NCBI GenBank assembly: GCA_019321725.1 | Contig: CM033109.1 | Span: forward strand, 11,253,993 to 11,317,992 | Length of the DNA stretch: 64,000 bases | Direction: 5' to 3' | From: Paulownia fortunei | Taxonomy: Eukaryota; Streptophyta; Magnoliopsida; Lamiales; Paulowniaceae | In this document: positions 24,762-38,017 of the stretch, in pieces | How the letters are laid out: every line of letters starts with the position of its first letter | Position numbering within the stretch: the first letter of the stretch is position 1 | Notes under the pieces: generated by a model | What the model was told of the DNA's origin: nothing | Seen by the model: the letters and a program-made list of their open reading frames with translations, nothing else | Databases searched by the model: none | Translations under genes and position numbers: made by a program

Positions 24762-26917
24762 CGGCAAGACCTAGCCAAATGATGTCTGCTGGTTAGTAGT
24801 GAGGGGACTCTTAGTACCTGCATACCCAAAAAGAGGAGCTGGTTAAAAAACAATCATTGGATTTTCTTTCTTGCTCGCCCTTAGCAGCGGGCAAGGAATG
24901 TATCTATATGCCTATCTTTGGTAGATTTTCCCCAACTCAATCCACAAAAATTCCATGAATCCCTTGGTGGATACGTCCGATGACTCAGCATGTGGAATTG
25001 AAGTTTCTCCATCTGGTGGATCTGATCTATAGTTAGGGGGCAATACATACCGAAAGGTTTGAAGAAGGAAGGCGCATAAGAGTATATAGCCAACCTACCC
25101 TTCTGTATAACTTATTCACATTAGTGAAGCAGCAGGATGCATAAGGAAAGCGTACGTTTATGAGACCTTTGTTGAGATGCATAGGGGAGTCAACCTACGA
25201 GCACGAAAGTAAAGGTAAGATTCTTAGCCCTGTTTGATCATGGTCGATAATACGATCAAGATGTTTGTTAATAGTACTCCCCCTATCATTACCTTATGAG
25301 TTATAACATCCTATAATTGTACCAATATCTATAAAAACCTATGGGCGGGTGCTCCGCAACAGCGGCAGATCAAGTAAAAGTTGGCCATCCTCCACCTAAC
25401 AACTCTTCCTTTACAGTATAAGTTGTTAATTATAAGTTGTTAATAGGCTCTAATAGACAGCCAACCCCATCTATTCTGGATAAATCGGGGCACCTTCCCT
25501 ATGTGTCAGTGCCATTTTTCTCTAAAGCTTAAAGTGAAGATTAATCATAGCTTGTTGCCAATGACCCACGACTTCCAAAAAGATTTGAGGTTCCCGCATG
25601 AACACTGGCAAGAAAGGCACGATCTTTGGGAGAAAACGAGTTATAAGAAACCATTCTATATGATTTTTCATGTGAGAAGACCTACGTACCTCAAGAGAGG
25701 ATAGATAGGATGAAGATGATGTAGAGGTAGTAGATTAGCTAGCCTAATCCATCTCAGATGCCTTGCACTTTTTTAGCACCTAGTGTAAAGCAGAGTGGCA
25801 GGTCGACTAAAAGGCTCAAGAGACCTCAGTGAGACCAGATGAATAAATTTCCCATTACTAAAAGGGGTCCAGGCTCGCCACTTAACTCATCATTAGAGAA
25901 AGAAGAGAGACAGGTGTATGAAGGTCTCAATGAATCCTCTTTGATTGTGTATACCTAGGGGCTTAGTATCCATGATGGCTAGCATCAAAGAGGTCCCCCT
26001 GAAAATAGGCTAGGTCCATGTTTACCTTTTGTTGTGTCTATTTTTTTCATTAAGTGCATGTTCTATAACCCTTTCTTTGCAGCTCTCCCTCATTCCTTAC
26101 CAATATGCTTTATCCTCTCCAACTGAAGTACCGCATCAACAAGCCCTTTCTTAAGTTAAGACACCTCACCTTAGCCAACCCAGAAGGTAAGATATCTCGT
26201 ATCGCTAACCTCTCTTGTTGGGCCAGGTTCTTTTTCCTCTATATGGGTTAGTCCAGGTTTGTTATCAAGTTCCAGTTCAAATTTTGATTTTTACGTATAT
26301 TGATGTGATTATGCCGTAAGTCGACATGAAACTTGCTAGCATAGAATTGCAATAATAAAGAATTAATAAGGAATGAAAGTTCTAGTTGTAGTAATAGATG
26401 TCTCAAAGCTAGACTTGAAGCATGCTTCAAGTGGGAACAGTCTCATCCATCTGAGCAGGACAACTAAATGAATGTCGTTGACCAGCATGATCGATTGATT
26501 AGTGGCCATGATTAAGATGCATATAAACTGAGCTATTCATGGGGAAAAAAAATCAGAGGGACGTATTAGAATCATGGCCATCAACAAGCACTATGTCTTC
26601 CTTATTATAATATGGGATAATTGAAAGGAAGTTTAGTGAATGTTTAAACTCTTAAAAGATTACGGTGGGCACATTGTTGTATTCACAAGTGGATGGCGCT
26701 TGGACATACAGAGGGAATGGGTGATTCATCGAGTAGGAACTCTTGTAAAACACTACGGTGAGACCAACTCCAGCCAGTATCCTAGAGGAATGTGGCACCA
26801 GTTCCTTTCATAGGAACACCTATATCCTCAGCGGTGAGCCAGTACTCTCTTGCTCCAATGTATGCGACCCGATTTACTAGTATGAAAGATGATTCCAATG
26901 CGCCTCAATTTTACATA
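24762..26917. other. Mitochondria-like spacer
   Basis: No gene recognised. A plus frame at 26,792-26,983 (63 codons) is cut by the solo LTR insertion; in the reconstructed empty site it would continue only about ten codons past the junction. Confidence 0.4.
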
Positions 26918-26922
26918 CTTCT

Positions 26923-29628
26923 TGTGATACTCGAGCCTCTTACTACTCACACAGCTAAATATGATTCATGCATTACATATTAATTGCGTGCTATTTGTAT
27001 TGATATGACATCATATAATTTATTTTATTTTATACGAAGTTCTTAATCATTAAACTTAATTTTGAAGCTTTCGCACGGTATTGATTATCGAATCCCTTAA
27101 CTTAAGTGGTTGATTTTGTTTTTGAGATAAGAAGAAATTTAGGTATCAATATAGTAAATAGTGCTAGGTTACACGTGGTAACCTTAGGAGTTCAAAATGT
27201 GTCACCGAAAAGTTTATAGAAAGTAGTCAATTCGATCATGAATTTTAATATTATATATAAATTTAAATCATACACTTGGGACAACTAGACATACAATACT
27301 ATAATTTAATATATGACTAGGTTCATAGGTTTGTAACACTATCGGTGCACAAACTTATCAATCAGGCAAGAACCGATAATTTTTTGGGTGAAGAACCTAA
27401 CAAACGTACATAGGAATTAGCCACGGGAATGGATGGTGACGAAGATAGGTTGCTACCAAATAAGAATATGTGATACACACAAGATTAGGGCTGAAAGATA
27501 AGGAGAAATCAGATATACCATTACATGCCACCTCAAGCTTATGCCACCTCATGCTTAGACTTATCAAACTAGCACCTCAACCTATTCTTCACTCTTAAGC
27601 TAACAACCACGACTTGAACCTTCTTCTGAACTATTTTAGGTTTTAAATACATGAAAAAATCTCTCTAAATAGGTCCTAAGTGATTCCAATCAAAAAAGAA
27701 GGCAAAACAAGCAAAGGGAATGAGAAATCACCAAGTTCAAGTAGAAAACTGTGCAAGGTGAGCTAAACCTACGGGTTTGGCATGAATTTTAGATTTGTTT
27801 TGAGGTTTATTAGCTTATTAAGCTTTGAATATTATTTTTAAATGTGTTAGGATGTTATTATATAGGCTTTGATGCATAAAGAAAGGGTTTGTTGTTGGAA
27901 ATATTTGATAGAAAACACTTGTGCTAGAAACTGTCAACTTGCTATTTTCTTATTTTTTAGGCTTCAAAAGTATATGGTATGTTGAGTAAAATCTGTAATT
28001 ATCATCATATACATATTTATATATGGGTTAAGAGTATTGGAATAAATTTTCATCGATTAGAAATTGAAATTGGGCATGATATTGAAGAAAACTCTCAAAA
28101 CTGCCAAAGTAAGAATATCTGTTCTGGTGTGTTGTGAAGTGGACTGAATTACATGACCTAGACCCATTTGTTTTTGGAAACTTTATAGTATGGTTATATT
28201 TTTCTACATGTTATCTAAGTGTGGTAAAAAATTTAGAGTGAATAAATATTCCTAAGGATGTCAAAATGTCTACGAAACCTAATGTGGCAGCAAGGAAATT
28301 AGAGGTAAAAATATGTCCCATTTAATAACTTAATATGTTTCAGCCTAAACATGTTACTATTGAGTTCTAACAATTAGGTACATACTATTAGAGTGATAAT
28401 ACTTTAATTATATGATGTTTACATGTATTTAAGATGAGAAATTAAGGTATATGAGGGACTATATTGAGTTTTAGTTTGTGAAAGTCTGATTGTTACCTAG
28501 ATAGCTTGGTGTTTAAGGTCTTAGTATGAGATTTTGTGCTTTCAACTTGCTAAATTGGGAATAGTGTTTGATGTTGGATAATATTACAGGCAATTTTACA
28601 TCTAAGGTTGGAGAGAAATACTAAACAAATCTAGACTAAGCCACCAACCAAATGAAAAGTAAGTAAAGATTCATTTGCAACTACAATGCATAGACATAGT
28701 AGATGTGTGAATTATATGTAATATCATATATCAATGTGCATAGTAGAGGACTCTCCATTGAGCATACATACATAGGCATTGTCATTGGCACGTGCATGCA
28801 TCATATACTAGTATTGTGATAAATTTTGCATTGCACGGCATGATTCTGAGAAAGAAAAATATTTTGTTGACCACTACTAGTGCACCGAAGCATAAATAGA
28901 TTTGCATGGTTTTATGCATGGATTTGCAGGTTCGCACGCATAAATTTGCATGTGTATGAGTATGCACGGATTTGCATGCTTATATGATTATTGGTCATTA
29001 GCTTATGGTGGTGTACAAAGCTCTTTTCTGGTATATGGGACAGTAGCGTTGGTGAGGGGCCCAAGAAAGAAATGATTTTGATAGAAATATTTTGATGTAT
29101 AAAATTGCATTGTGGGCATAACATTTTGAGATGCATGACTTGATATTATGGATTATTCTTTGACATGCATAATTTTTACTTGTTGAGTGTTAGCTTATAT
29201 AGTTTATGCATTGTAGGTGAGTACGACGACGCTTGAAGCATCTTTTACTGGCTGGGCGACTGTTAGAACTCCTACAGGTGTCTGAGGGAGTGTGTACATG
29301 GATGACGACCTGTTGGGCTATTTTGTTGGCTTGTTATATTTTGAGTCTGTTGTATTATAATTTTAGACTAGTACAATATTTCGCTTTTAAAACTTTACTA
29401 TAAATAAGTATGTAAATGTTGTGGTCTTTGTGGGTGTTGTGCTTTTATATAAATACTGATCCTACTATATACATGACATGTGTGAGAAAGTATTTTAAGC
29501 AGGGTTGTGCATGTAAGAAGTGATTTATCTTTTCTTAAAGTGTTAAAAAAATATTCCATGCATATACACAGGTTCTATCACGTCAAATTATATTATATAT
29601 ATAGTTGTGTAGTAATGGGGGTATTACA
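26923..29628 (+). mobile_element. Solo LTR (2.7 kb, probably Ty3/gypsy) with 5-bp target duplication
   Basis: TGTGATACTCGAGCC at the left and GGGGTATTACA at the right form TG...CA ends with near-perfect 8-bp inverted tips (TGTGATAC against GTATTACA). CTTCT flanks both sides (26,918-26,922 and 29,629-29,633), the 5-bp duplication made by retroelement integrase. No primer site, gag or pol is present, so the element was reduced to one LTR by recombination between its LTRs. The long AT-rich LTR resembles plant Tekay/Del-like gypsy LTRs, which is inference. Minor ORFs on either strand inside it are chance. Confidence 0.88.
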
Positions 29629-29633
29629 CTTCT

Positions 29634-31790
29634 TCGCTTTATCTTTCGTAAAAAGCCCTACTTTCATAACATCTGACTCTCTCTCTATATATATATATAT
29701 ATGCTAACATCATTTCATTATAATACATCACTTGGCACTAGACTGAAAGTCAAAGATAGAGTACTATAGGAAGGCTTACATTCAGTTGCCCTTAACCCTA
29801 CCGTCAGGAGAAAGAAAATGAAGAAAGAAAGATTGTATTAGTTTGCCACTTCATCACCTTGGTAGTTTCCTAACGCAATTCTCACTTAGAAGTGGTCTTC
29901 GCCAAGCAATCGAATATTTGTTTATCTGAGCTAGCCATTCACCGGTGTGCTACTCTAAGAGTCGGAGAGGATTAGATATTGATCCGCTTGTTATCGAAGA
30001 ATGGATTATGATGTTAGAACACCAAGCAGTTAAGTCTCAACCTTTACGCCTTCGCCCTTCTCTCCTTCGCATCAAATTACAGAGATTTCGACAATAATGA
30101 GCAACGAGTGGATAAAGTATGGAGCATACAAACGAACTCTTGGGAGTGAAACCATGTCTCAGTCAAAGGGTCTGTTAGGCAGACATAAAAGTGAAAATGG
30201 ACCATAATCGGGATATGATCTATTAATGAATAGAGTTTTTTTGGGGAAAATATGTTATGTCGACAGGGGGAAGGGAATTCTTGTAACAAGATAGAGCATA
30301 CTATCCGTGAGAAAGAGCAAAGCCATAGTAGGGAGCTGAAGAATTACGAAAAATGAGTAAGAATTATAGGGTGGACGTATCGGTTGGCTTCAGAGTCCAA
30401 CCTTTCCCTGCCCGCAACCTCCTCTTATTAAGACCATTCCACCAACCTTCAAAACACTTGGGTAGTGAGAGGCATACCGCATCAAAGCACGAACTCCTTT
30501 ATGGTCGCCTTTCTAGATGCTGTATAGATCGGATACGGGACTTTGATCCATCTATATCTATTCTAAAGAGGTCTCTTCTTGACCCGGCCAAGGTACTCCT
30601 CATTTCTATACAGCTGGTCCTATCCCGGGCTTTAGTGGAGAAGTAGGGTGGACAAGGATCCACTAGAGATAAAATATTTTCAACCCTCTTTCTAGCCAAG
30701 GATAGCTTCCATGGTTATTCGAGAGGCAGCCACAGAGGCAGAGAACAACTTACTCAGAGGATACCAGGGATCCGACCTCATGAGGCACGACCCTTACTGA
30801 AGAAGTAGCGAGACTGCCATCTGAACTACGACATGTGCTTGAAATAGAATCACCTCCTCCACTTGAGAGCTTGAGTTCCCGACTGTAGGTTAAATGCTTA
30901 AAGGAAGGAGGTGAGATCGAAAGGCTTCCAAAGGAGACGGTGAAAGAAAAGTGGTAGCCAGGGAGGTTAGAGGAGGCTTCTGACTTCTGAGATAAAATCA
31001 TGTGCCAGAGACGGTACTTCTGGCTTAAATCAAATTGCTAACTTGGTTCAATGGGGGCCCTGTGCTCTATTAATCTAGTCTGTCATCAGTCTTTCCAGCA
31101 AGCGAGTGAGTGATACTTATACTTGAAACCCAGGTATACTGGAGACAAAGCAATTCATTTCGTATAGAAATACTCATACTAGTTTACCTATATGCTATAC
31201 ATATGTAATTCTGGACTAGTTCGACTTAAGTCATTCTGTATCCGCAAGGCAAATCTACAAAGGTCAGAAAGATAAAGGATAACTCCATCTCTATCTTTTA
31301 GTTAGCCGGGATTTCAACCTCTCTTTAAAAAGTAAGCAAGATATGATTACAGGTATGAATGAATGCCTTTGCTGCTTTCAGGAGAGTAGGTAAAGCAAAA
31401 GGGTAATAGGCTTTTCTTGATTCTTTAATCCCTAATCGTAAACTAGTGGGTGGGGTTTTTTCCTAACAAAGTAGCTATAGGTCAACCTGTGGTGCCTTTC
31501 TCAGCAGACCACACTTCAACCTACTTTTATTCAAAAGAAAAAGGCGAGCATCTGGTCTTTCGCTTCGATCCATATTCTGCTCCATTAATGAAAGGGTCGG
31601 GCCCACTATCAATTCAATCTATTAAAGATAGTCGATGACTTCTGTAGGGTGACCACTTGTATGGTTTGATTCTTAAACCGACACTTTTCTCTGAACTATA
31701 CTTCTTAGAGCTTTCATGATAGACCAATAGTATAGGGCTTATTAGCAGAGATTATCTCAGGTGAATACCCCAACATTCTTTATCAGAACC
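29634..31790. other. Mitochondria-like spacer
   Basis: Resumes after the solo LTR. Frames at 30,353-30,646 plus (97 codons, Arg- and Leu-rich) and 30,750-31,001 minus (83 codons, Ser-rich) are the longest; neither shows a motif I can name. A TA run occurs at 29,685-29,702. Confidence 0.4.
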
Positions 31791-32445
31791 TCAAAGGAAG
31801 GATCTAGCAAGCTTGTCAACAACCCCACATATTGAAGAAAGGAGCCAGCAGGTTTGCATTGAGTAGATCGGAATCGCAGTCACTGTGGATTGCACTAACA
31901 TGGCCCTTCCCGCTAGGTTGTTGAGCTTCGATTGCCAAGTTTTTATCCCTCGCCGCCTACGCCTTATCAATAATATAACTCTATGTGGCCTTAAAAAGTC
32001 TTCCATGAACAAGCGCCTAGGTATTTGCCTAGATTATCTGTCAAACCTAGCTCTAGAAAATGGTACGCAATCGCTCCCTCCTTCTTCTTGAAGTAAGAGG
32101 CCGCTAAGGCCGATAAGGTTGACGCTTTGATTTATGTGAATTCACCATCATCCCTGAACATGAGCAAAACTCTCTAACAGTCTTTCGTACCACTCTAGCT
32201 TGAGAGGCAGTTGCCTTGGCGAATAGGATAAGATCATCAGTGAAGAGAAGATGGGAAATCTTGGGACCCCGACTAGAAGTGGTGGCTATTGGCTTCCATT
32301 CCTTCTTTCCCACTTTTATGTCAATAAAATCAAAAATGAGAATTTTTTCATACATAGCACATAGATGTATGGAGATATCGGGATTAGAGACTTTATAAGA
32401 CTTAATAGACTTCAATGCTTCCAAAAGTTCTTCTTTAGAAAGAGG
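31791..32445 (-). pseudogene. Second LINE reverse transcriptase fragment
   Basis: Read leftward: LSKEELLEALKSIKSYKVSN at about 32,375-32,440 (first RT block), then a jump to a degenerate block before KVGKKEWKP (about 32,295), PKISHLLFTDDLILFAKA near 32,215-32,265 (the catalytic F-A-D-D box, here F-T-D-D), FCSCSGMMVNSHKSK near 32,130, and the post-RT region LAGRAMLVQSTVTAIPIYSM near 31,858-31,917. The part between the first block and the FxDD box is deleted, and the frame shifts between 32,104 and 32,012. It comes from a different LINE copy than the one at 2.5-3.4 kb, since both contain the first RT block. Confidence 0.85.
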
Positions 32446-33068
32446 CTAAGCACTAAGAAAGGCTTTCTACTGGGTTTGAGGGCATCGATGAACCTAGTCG
32501 GATTTTCAGTTCTCCCTCCACCTTTTCGGCTTAGCTTCCTCAGTTCCCTGCCCTAACATTTTTTAAGAAGAGTTTATAAAAAGAGTTGGTGTTAAAAATC
32601 TATAAGAATTCATTCTAAGTAGTAGCTACTCATTACACATAAGAAAGAGTGTAGGTTTCAATTCAAGAAACAGTCTCCTCAATGAAAGAAAAATATCACT
32701 CACACTATGCCCTGCTTTCCTCGGGAGTGAGAAGTTGAATTAGGGCGGAGGGCCTATTTATATTTGATTTGAACTAATTCGAATCTCGTGACCTATTATC
32801 CTTAGGAAGGGTAGAAAGGCTCGATCTTGCTCTATGATTAATGTTGAATACAATCACAAGAAGAATTTTAAAGAAAATTGTATTTCTCTCTCTTGATCCA
32901 TTTAGTTCTTACATGTACTTTTCTGATGGAGAGAAAACTATCGATAAGTGGGTTAAGAGAGAATTGGCTTCTAATTGACTTTATTTATAATTTCATAGTC
33001 CATCAACATGTGCATAATTAGAAAATATATCTCTATTGATCAATGAAATTTGACACGTGATAATTATC
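32446..33068. other. Transition from mitochondria-like to AT-rich nuclear DNA
   Basis: Composition changes from moderate GC to AT-rich at about 32,840-32,860. I see no gene and no clear junction signature; the boundary is placed by texture only. Confidence 0.4.
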
Positions 33069-33073
33069 AAACT

Positions 33074-33180
33074 ATAATTATCTTTTAACTAAATTAAAAG
33101 ATAATTACCTAAAATAAGATAGTTATTATGCCATAATTATCTTTTAACTAATTCAAAAGATAATTGCCTTAAATAAGATA
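33074..33180. repeat. 59-bp tandem duplication of a hairpin
   Basis: Two copies start at 33,074 and 33,133 (ATAATTATCTTTTAACTAA). Each contains an inverted repeat: ATTATCTTTTA and TAAAAGATAAT around a 7-base loop in copy 1 (33,077-33,105), and an equivalent stem in copy 2. It sits just left of an LTR fragment. Confidence 0.85.
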
Positions 33181-33227
33181 CATGAGATATAAAAGGTTTA
33201 ACATTCTCTCACTTGCCCCATGTGGCA

Positions 33228-33735
33228 TCATCAAAATAACACAAATAAACTAAATAGGCTCAAATACAATAAATCAATGATCAAAACATAGTCTCATATA
33301 TAAGTTACATCATCCCCTAGATAATGAATTTAGTTCTTAACTAAATTTAAAAATATTATAGACAAATACATGTTCATGATAAAAGAAAAGAAAAAGAAAG
33401 AAGCAAGATTGAGAGGATAATCATTTCTTTTTGTCCAAAAACTTGTTTTCTTCAATAGCGTTCTTCATGTATTCTTCCTTGTTATCCTTTCTTTTTTTTT
33501 TTCCCAACAAATGCTAAAAGTCCCTTACGTTTTTCTGTTATAATCCTCTCTAATACAATAGCAAAAAGAAACCTGATTTAAGTCCACGTCGACCGGCCAT
33601 GTGGCGCAAAAGGAGATGCCGCTGCGGGGCCAAAACTCTGTCTAAATTTTTCCTCTTGCGGTGCCTTGGCACTAGATCTTTCATTTTTTTTCCTATCTTC
33701 TTATTCCAAAATTTGGTGCCATTTTCAAGCCCGAC
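33228..33735 (-). mobile_element. LTR fragment (same family as 45.5-47.55 kb)
   Basis: Aligns with the outer part of the minus-strand LTR at about 46,990-47,545; shared stretches include TACATCATCCCCTA, ACATGTTCAT, CAAAAGTCCCTTA and CCAAAACTCTGTCT. It abuts bZIP copy 1 exactly where that copy stops matching bZIP copy 2, so this insertion or recombination removed the C-terminus of bZIP copy 1. Confidence 0.8.
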
Positions 33736-34853
33736 TGAACAAGTGTAGAGTTAGGAAGAAGTTGTTGACAAAACTGATTGAACCCAAACTTCTGTAGATG
33801 TTGGAGACCATTTTGATAAAAGCCAAGGCTCGTATATGGTTGCACCGTGAATTGCTTGAATATCAAATGTTGCATATGTTGTGGGCCAAAATTCGAATCA
33901 TGGCTATTCTTGTTCACACTTTTCTCGAGTTCTTTAAGCCTGTGTACTTCGACGCGCTTCAGCTCAAGCTCAACTGCATTCATTAAAGATTGCGAAGCTT
34001 ATAACTATATAAATAAGACGAAAATAATTACTGATAAGTGTAAGAAAAAAGAGGCGTTGCATAGCATTGATTCATTTGAACGAATCTCTGCGAGTTTTTG
34101 GAGTGAATCGTTTTGCATTAGCAGTAGTTTCCGCTTTTCTTTGTAGCTTTCGATTTGTGGGGTGAGAACTCATATCAGTTCCTGCACATATGGCAAGCAA
34201 AATCCGAATTCAATACAGTTCAGTTTGAGTGACAAATAAATATTGGTGCACACAGAGGAATACGTTTGCTGAATTTATGGAACATATTTTTACCGCTAAA
34301 TCTTTCACCATCTTTTCCATGTCATTAATATATTGAGCTTTCTTCATTTTAGATCTCTGAGCAGATAGTCTGTTCGATATCGTCCTAAAAACAAAGATAG
34401 AAATTGAAAGAAAGATAGAAACAAAGATAGTATGCATGCATGTCCCATTAGCCTTAACTTGTCATTTATATGTACATATATGCATCATGTGACAAACAAA
34501 TGAAGATTTAATTCACTTCTAAACTTCTTTCTATCCATGTTAGGGTCCAATTTGCGACCATGTTTTAATTCATATTTGATTGCTTTATCAAGAGTGAGAG
34601 TGACTCTTGGATTAGCAGGTGCAGCCAAGATAAGCAAGCTCGACTTGTGTTGAGGAGGAGGTAACGAGATTTTCATTTCCATCATTTGGTTCCAATCTGA
34701 TCTTGGAATGCTATTGTTGTGGACAAACCTCGGACACGAATCTATGACAGATTTTCTAACATCACTTAGCTTTGGTTTAATTGGGAGATGATGGGGCATG
34801 TGATGGAAAGCTGTTAATGCCTCAACATTTACTTCAGTAGAATTGGTGATTTT
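33693..34853 (-). pseudogene. bZIP transcription factor pseudogene, copy 1
   Basis: Four exons read leftward. Exon A 34,853-34,517 ends LKHGRKLDPNMDRKKF. Exon B 34,384-34,294 is the DNA-binding basic region (TISNRLSAQRSKMKKAQYIN; N-x7-K, as in plant group I bZIPs). Exon C about 34,181-34,060 is the leucine zipper (VLTPQIESYKEKRKLLLMQ...). Exon D about 33,997-33,693 continues the coil (VELELKRVEVHRLKELEKSV) into a Gln-rich tail. Splice acceptors TTTACAG, TTTTTAG and GTGCAG are visible. Damage: the exon A donor lacks one G relative to copy 2, giving a frameshift; TGA at 34,170-34,172 in the zipper exon; no clear donor after exon C; and the C-terminus replaced by LTR sequence. Such proteins dimerise in the nucleus and regulate transcription. 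An upstream first exon is not identified. Confidence 0.82.
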
Positions 34854-36495
34854 CTGTAAAATTAGAACAGGCAAAATGTCAGCAAAAAAGAAATGGAAGA
34901 AACACAGGAAAGGAAAGAAAATTCCCATACATCTTTACACATAAAAAAAAAAAAATGAGAGAGAAGATTTAGAGAAAAAAATTCTGTATAGGAGGAAAAA
35001 ACACTTAAAATGCTATACATATAGTGTGAAAATGCAGAGTCTATACCACCATATATATAAACACACCATAACTGCAAAAAATGACTGCTATCACTGTAGT
35101 TGCCAGCCATATTTGTCCTCATATATATCATTCACTATTTGAAATTTTTGGAATGTAGTTAATGATCGAGGCTAAATTAGGTAAAATTACTGAATTATCC
35201 TTCTGTCGCCCAGCCATGTTAGAGCAAATGTTTTCCAATCAGTAGCACAAGAAGTAAATTTGCATATCAAACGATAAGGATAAGGATGATAGCATCTTAG
35301 TGATGGAATCCACATTATATTGATGTAGTATAATTTTCACCATTTAATATTTTTCATTGTCGCCTCTCAAGGTTAATAATTTTGCATAACCTCAATGCCT
35401 AACAACTGTGGGTTTGGATAATAAATGAAAGCTCATTTTATAATTACAACGGTTGTCAATTGACAAACAATGAAGAAATACATCCCACAAAATTAAAGAA
35501 TATAAAGTGTAGGAAAATTTTATGTGCTTGAATTCCTTTTACTTCTAATTTTCTTATATAGCTAAAAGAAATACTCATTATTGAATCATCAAAAGTAACA
35601 AAGTTTTCAACAAACAATACACTCCTCCCATTTTAAAATAAAGTTCTCATTTGATTCAGATTACAATTTTATGTAAAAGTTGAAAAAATAAAAAATTTGC
35701 ATATTTTTATATAATTGTTTCAAAAATAATAATTGACAGTTATGGCGTTGCATTATTACTTTAATTGAGATGGTAGTTTTCAAAAAATAATTTTTATTTT
35801 AGAAAATAATGCCTAATTTTGAAATATTCTGAAAAAAGAATAAAGGTCTTTAATTTAGAATAAAAGAACTTTATAATGAGAATCTTAAATTCATAGATGT
35901 GAAATAAAAACATCCACCTTATAAAAAATGACAAAAATGTCTTACTACATCGATGGTGCAAAATAACATAACTCTATACGTAATAGTATTACAACAACAC
36001 GCCAAAACTTAGACCTTGTCTAGTTTAATTTGAAACTTTTTTTTTTTGCCATTTTAACTATTTAAAGCATTGAAAACATGTTTGTTTTATCCATTTCCAC
36101 TAAAAATATATTTTTTGTCGTTTTTGGACCTATAATCATCAATTTCAAACCTACACACCTACTTAGTCAAAATCAGACCAAAATTATCAATATTTAATAT
36201 GAAGTTTCACTAATTTTGAAACATTTAAAATCCACTAACTAATCAAATAATAGTTTTTTTCCATAATGGTCCCATAATAAATTAAAATGATATTTTTCAA
36301 CCCAATCCAATTTCATTGATGAAATATAAAGAAAATAGTAGGATATATTAATCATTACTCTTATACCAAAATAATATTTTCAATTCAATGAAATCAATAT
36401 TTCTACACTATACCTAAACATATTTTTATTTTTATGCAAAAATATATAAAATTAAAATACACTTGAAAACACTGAAATTAAAAGTGACACCAAAT
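33731..36495. repeat. Segmental duplication, copy 1
   Basis: Direct copy of 52,815-55,261, covering the bZIP pseudogene and about 1.6 kb upstream of it. Shared stretches include TGCATGCATGTCCCATTAGC, TGCTATACATATAGTGTGAA and ATAAACACACCATAACT. The copies diverge by many substitutions and indels, including a roughly 230-bp deletion in copy 2. The right end in copy 2 is cut by a TRIM-like element. Confidence 0.9.
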
Positions 36496-36548
36496 GAGCC
36501 TTGAACTTTTATTGAAATTTCAATGTGAACAAAAGTATGAGAAATCAA

Positions 36549-36675
36549 GGCTATGTTTGGTGTCCTTTGGAATGTTTCCATTCCTCCAAAAAATGAAACC
36601 AAACATTTAATAGCTTTTTCATTAAAAACACATTTTCCTCTTCCTCAAGATATGTAAAAAAAACAAACTAATCAT

Positions 36676-36741
<66 letters not shown>

Positions 36742-36977
36742 TATATTCAATTTTTATATATTTTTATAACTCTCTTTGTTCATATTAAAATTATTATATT
36801 AATAAAATATATATATTTACATCTTTCAATCCTTATCTTAATATAAGTAGTTTATCAATTATTATATTAATATAATAATATATAACAATATAAAATTTTG
36901 ATGTAACCCAAAACAAAAGCTTGCATGAAAAAATATTTATAGTAAAAAATATATTCCAAAAAATAAAACCAAACAAA
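36549..36977. mobile_element. Possible MITE with GTTTGGT-type inverted ends
   Basis: Left end GGCTATGTTTGGTGTCCTTT and right end TAAAACCAAACAAAC are imperfect inverted repeats of a style common in plant MITEs. The interior holds a microsatellite. No convincing target duplication was found, so this is tentative. Confidence 0.35.
36678..36742. repeat. Compound (CT)n(TA)n microsatellite
   Basis: About 20 CT units directly followed by about 12 TA units. Likely length-variable between individuals. Confidence 0.95.
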
Positions 36978-38017
36978 CTTTCATTATAAATGCATTACAT
37001 CAATCATTTCCAAAGCAACGTCGAATATATTCAATGTTGGCTTGTATGGCTATTGTTGCTAAAAAAATTATGTTCCATTGTGCAATGTTGGGAACCCTTG
37101 CCACATCATCTATAGTACGAAGTTACCAAAGAAATTACATGTAGAGTGTACGGATCGCATGGCCAAGAATATGATTTTAGTTTCATTTGCATACAACATT
37201 AGAATGCAATCACGATCGATCTAAAGCATCTTTGTGCATGCTCTAAATTTCGCATGGCATCTTATCCTCATAACATATTTCATCAGCAAGAAAATAAGAA
37301 CCAAAAATTACAAAAAGAGCATAATTTAATCCTTTATTAATATTTGATATTTTAAAATAATCAGGCCAAACGGTGAATGGATACAAGAATTACACAATAT
37401 CCAAAAACAAAAAGTTATCCACCTTCAATGATTTCTTTTTTCTTTCTTATTTGAAAGTGATACTATATGACATTTTAAATTAAAAATATTAAGTGATATT
37501 ATATGACATTTTACCCTCATGAGGTTGAAAATAAAATGGAATTCATAAAAAGTGGATCTTTAATGTAACTACAAGAACTTTTAGAATATTTAAAATTTGA
37601 TATAAAAATATTGAACACTGTAAAACTCCCAATCCCCCATTCTCTTTGTTCAAATTTAAAATTAGTTCTTCAAATAATGATATAGGCAAAATTAGGTAAT
37701 GCTTCCTAGTGTATTCATTATTGGTACAACCTTATCTGAGTTCATCTCATAATATAAAATAAAGTAAGTTGTCTGTTAGACAATATGCATTTTTATCATG
37801 ATAATTTTATAATGGTAACTTTAAACTTTTTTATATATGATAATATTTATTGACTTACATATTTGATGGCTAGGAATATATGAAGATCAAGGATATAAAA
37901 ACAAACAGTTATCTCCAAACTAATAGGATATGTTAGAACATGGAAAAATCAACTTTTACTGAAACTTTCACATGTAGAAATTAGAATAAGAAGCAGACAG
38001 CCCCCAACCAATATGGT
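36978..38017. other. AT-rich intergenic DNA
   Basis: No gene recognised. A piece at about 37,130-37,270 has a diverged direct copy at about 49,780-49,915 (for example GATCTAAAG..ATCTTTGT and CATGGCATCTTATCC). Confidence 0.5.
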
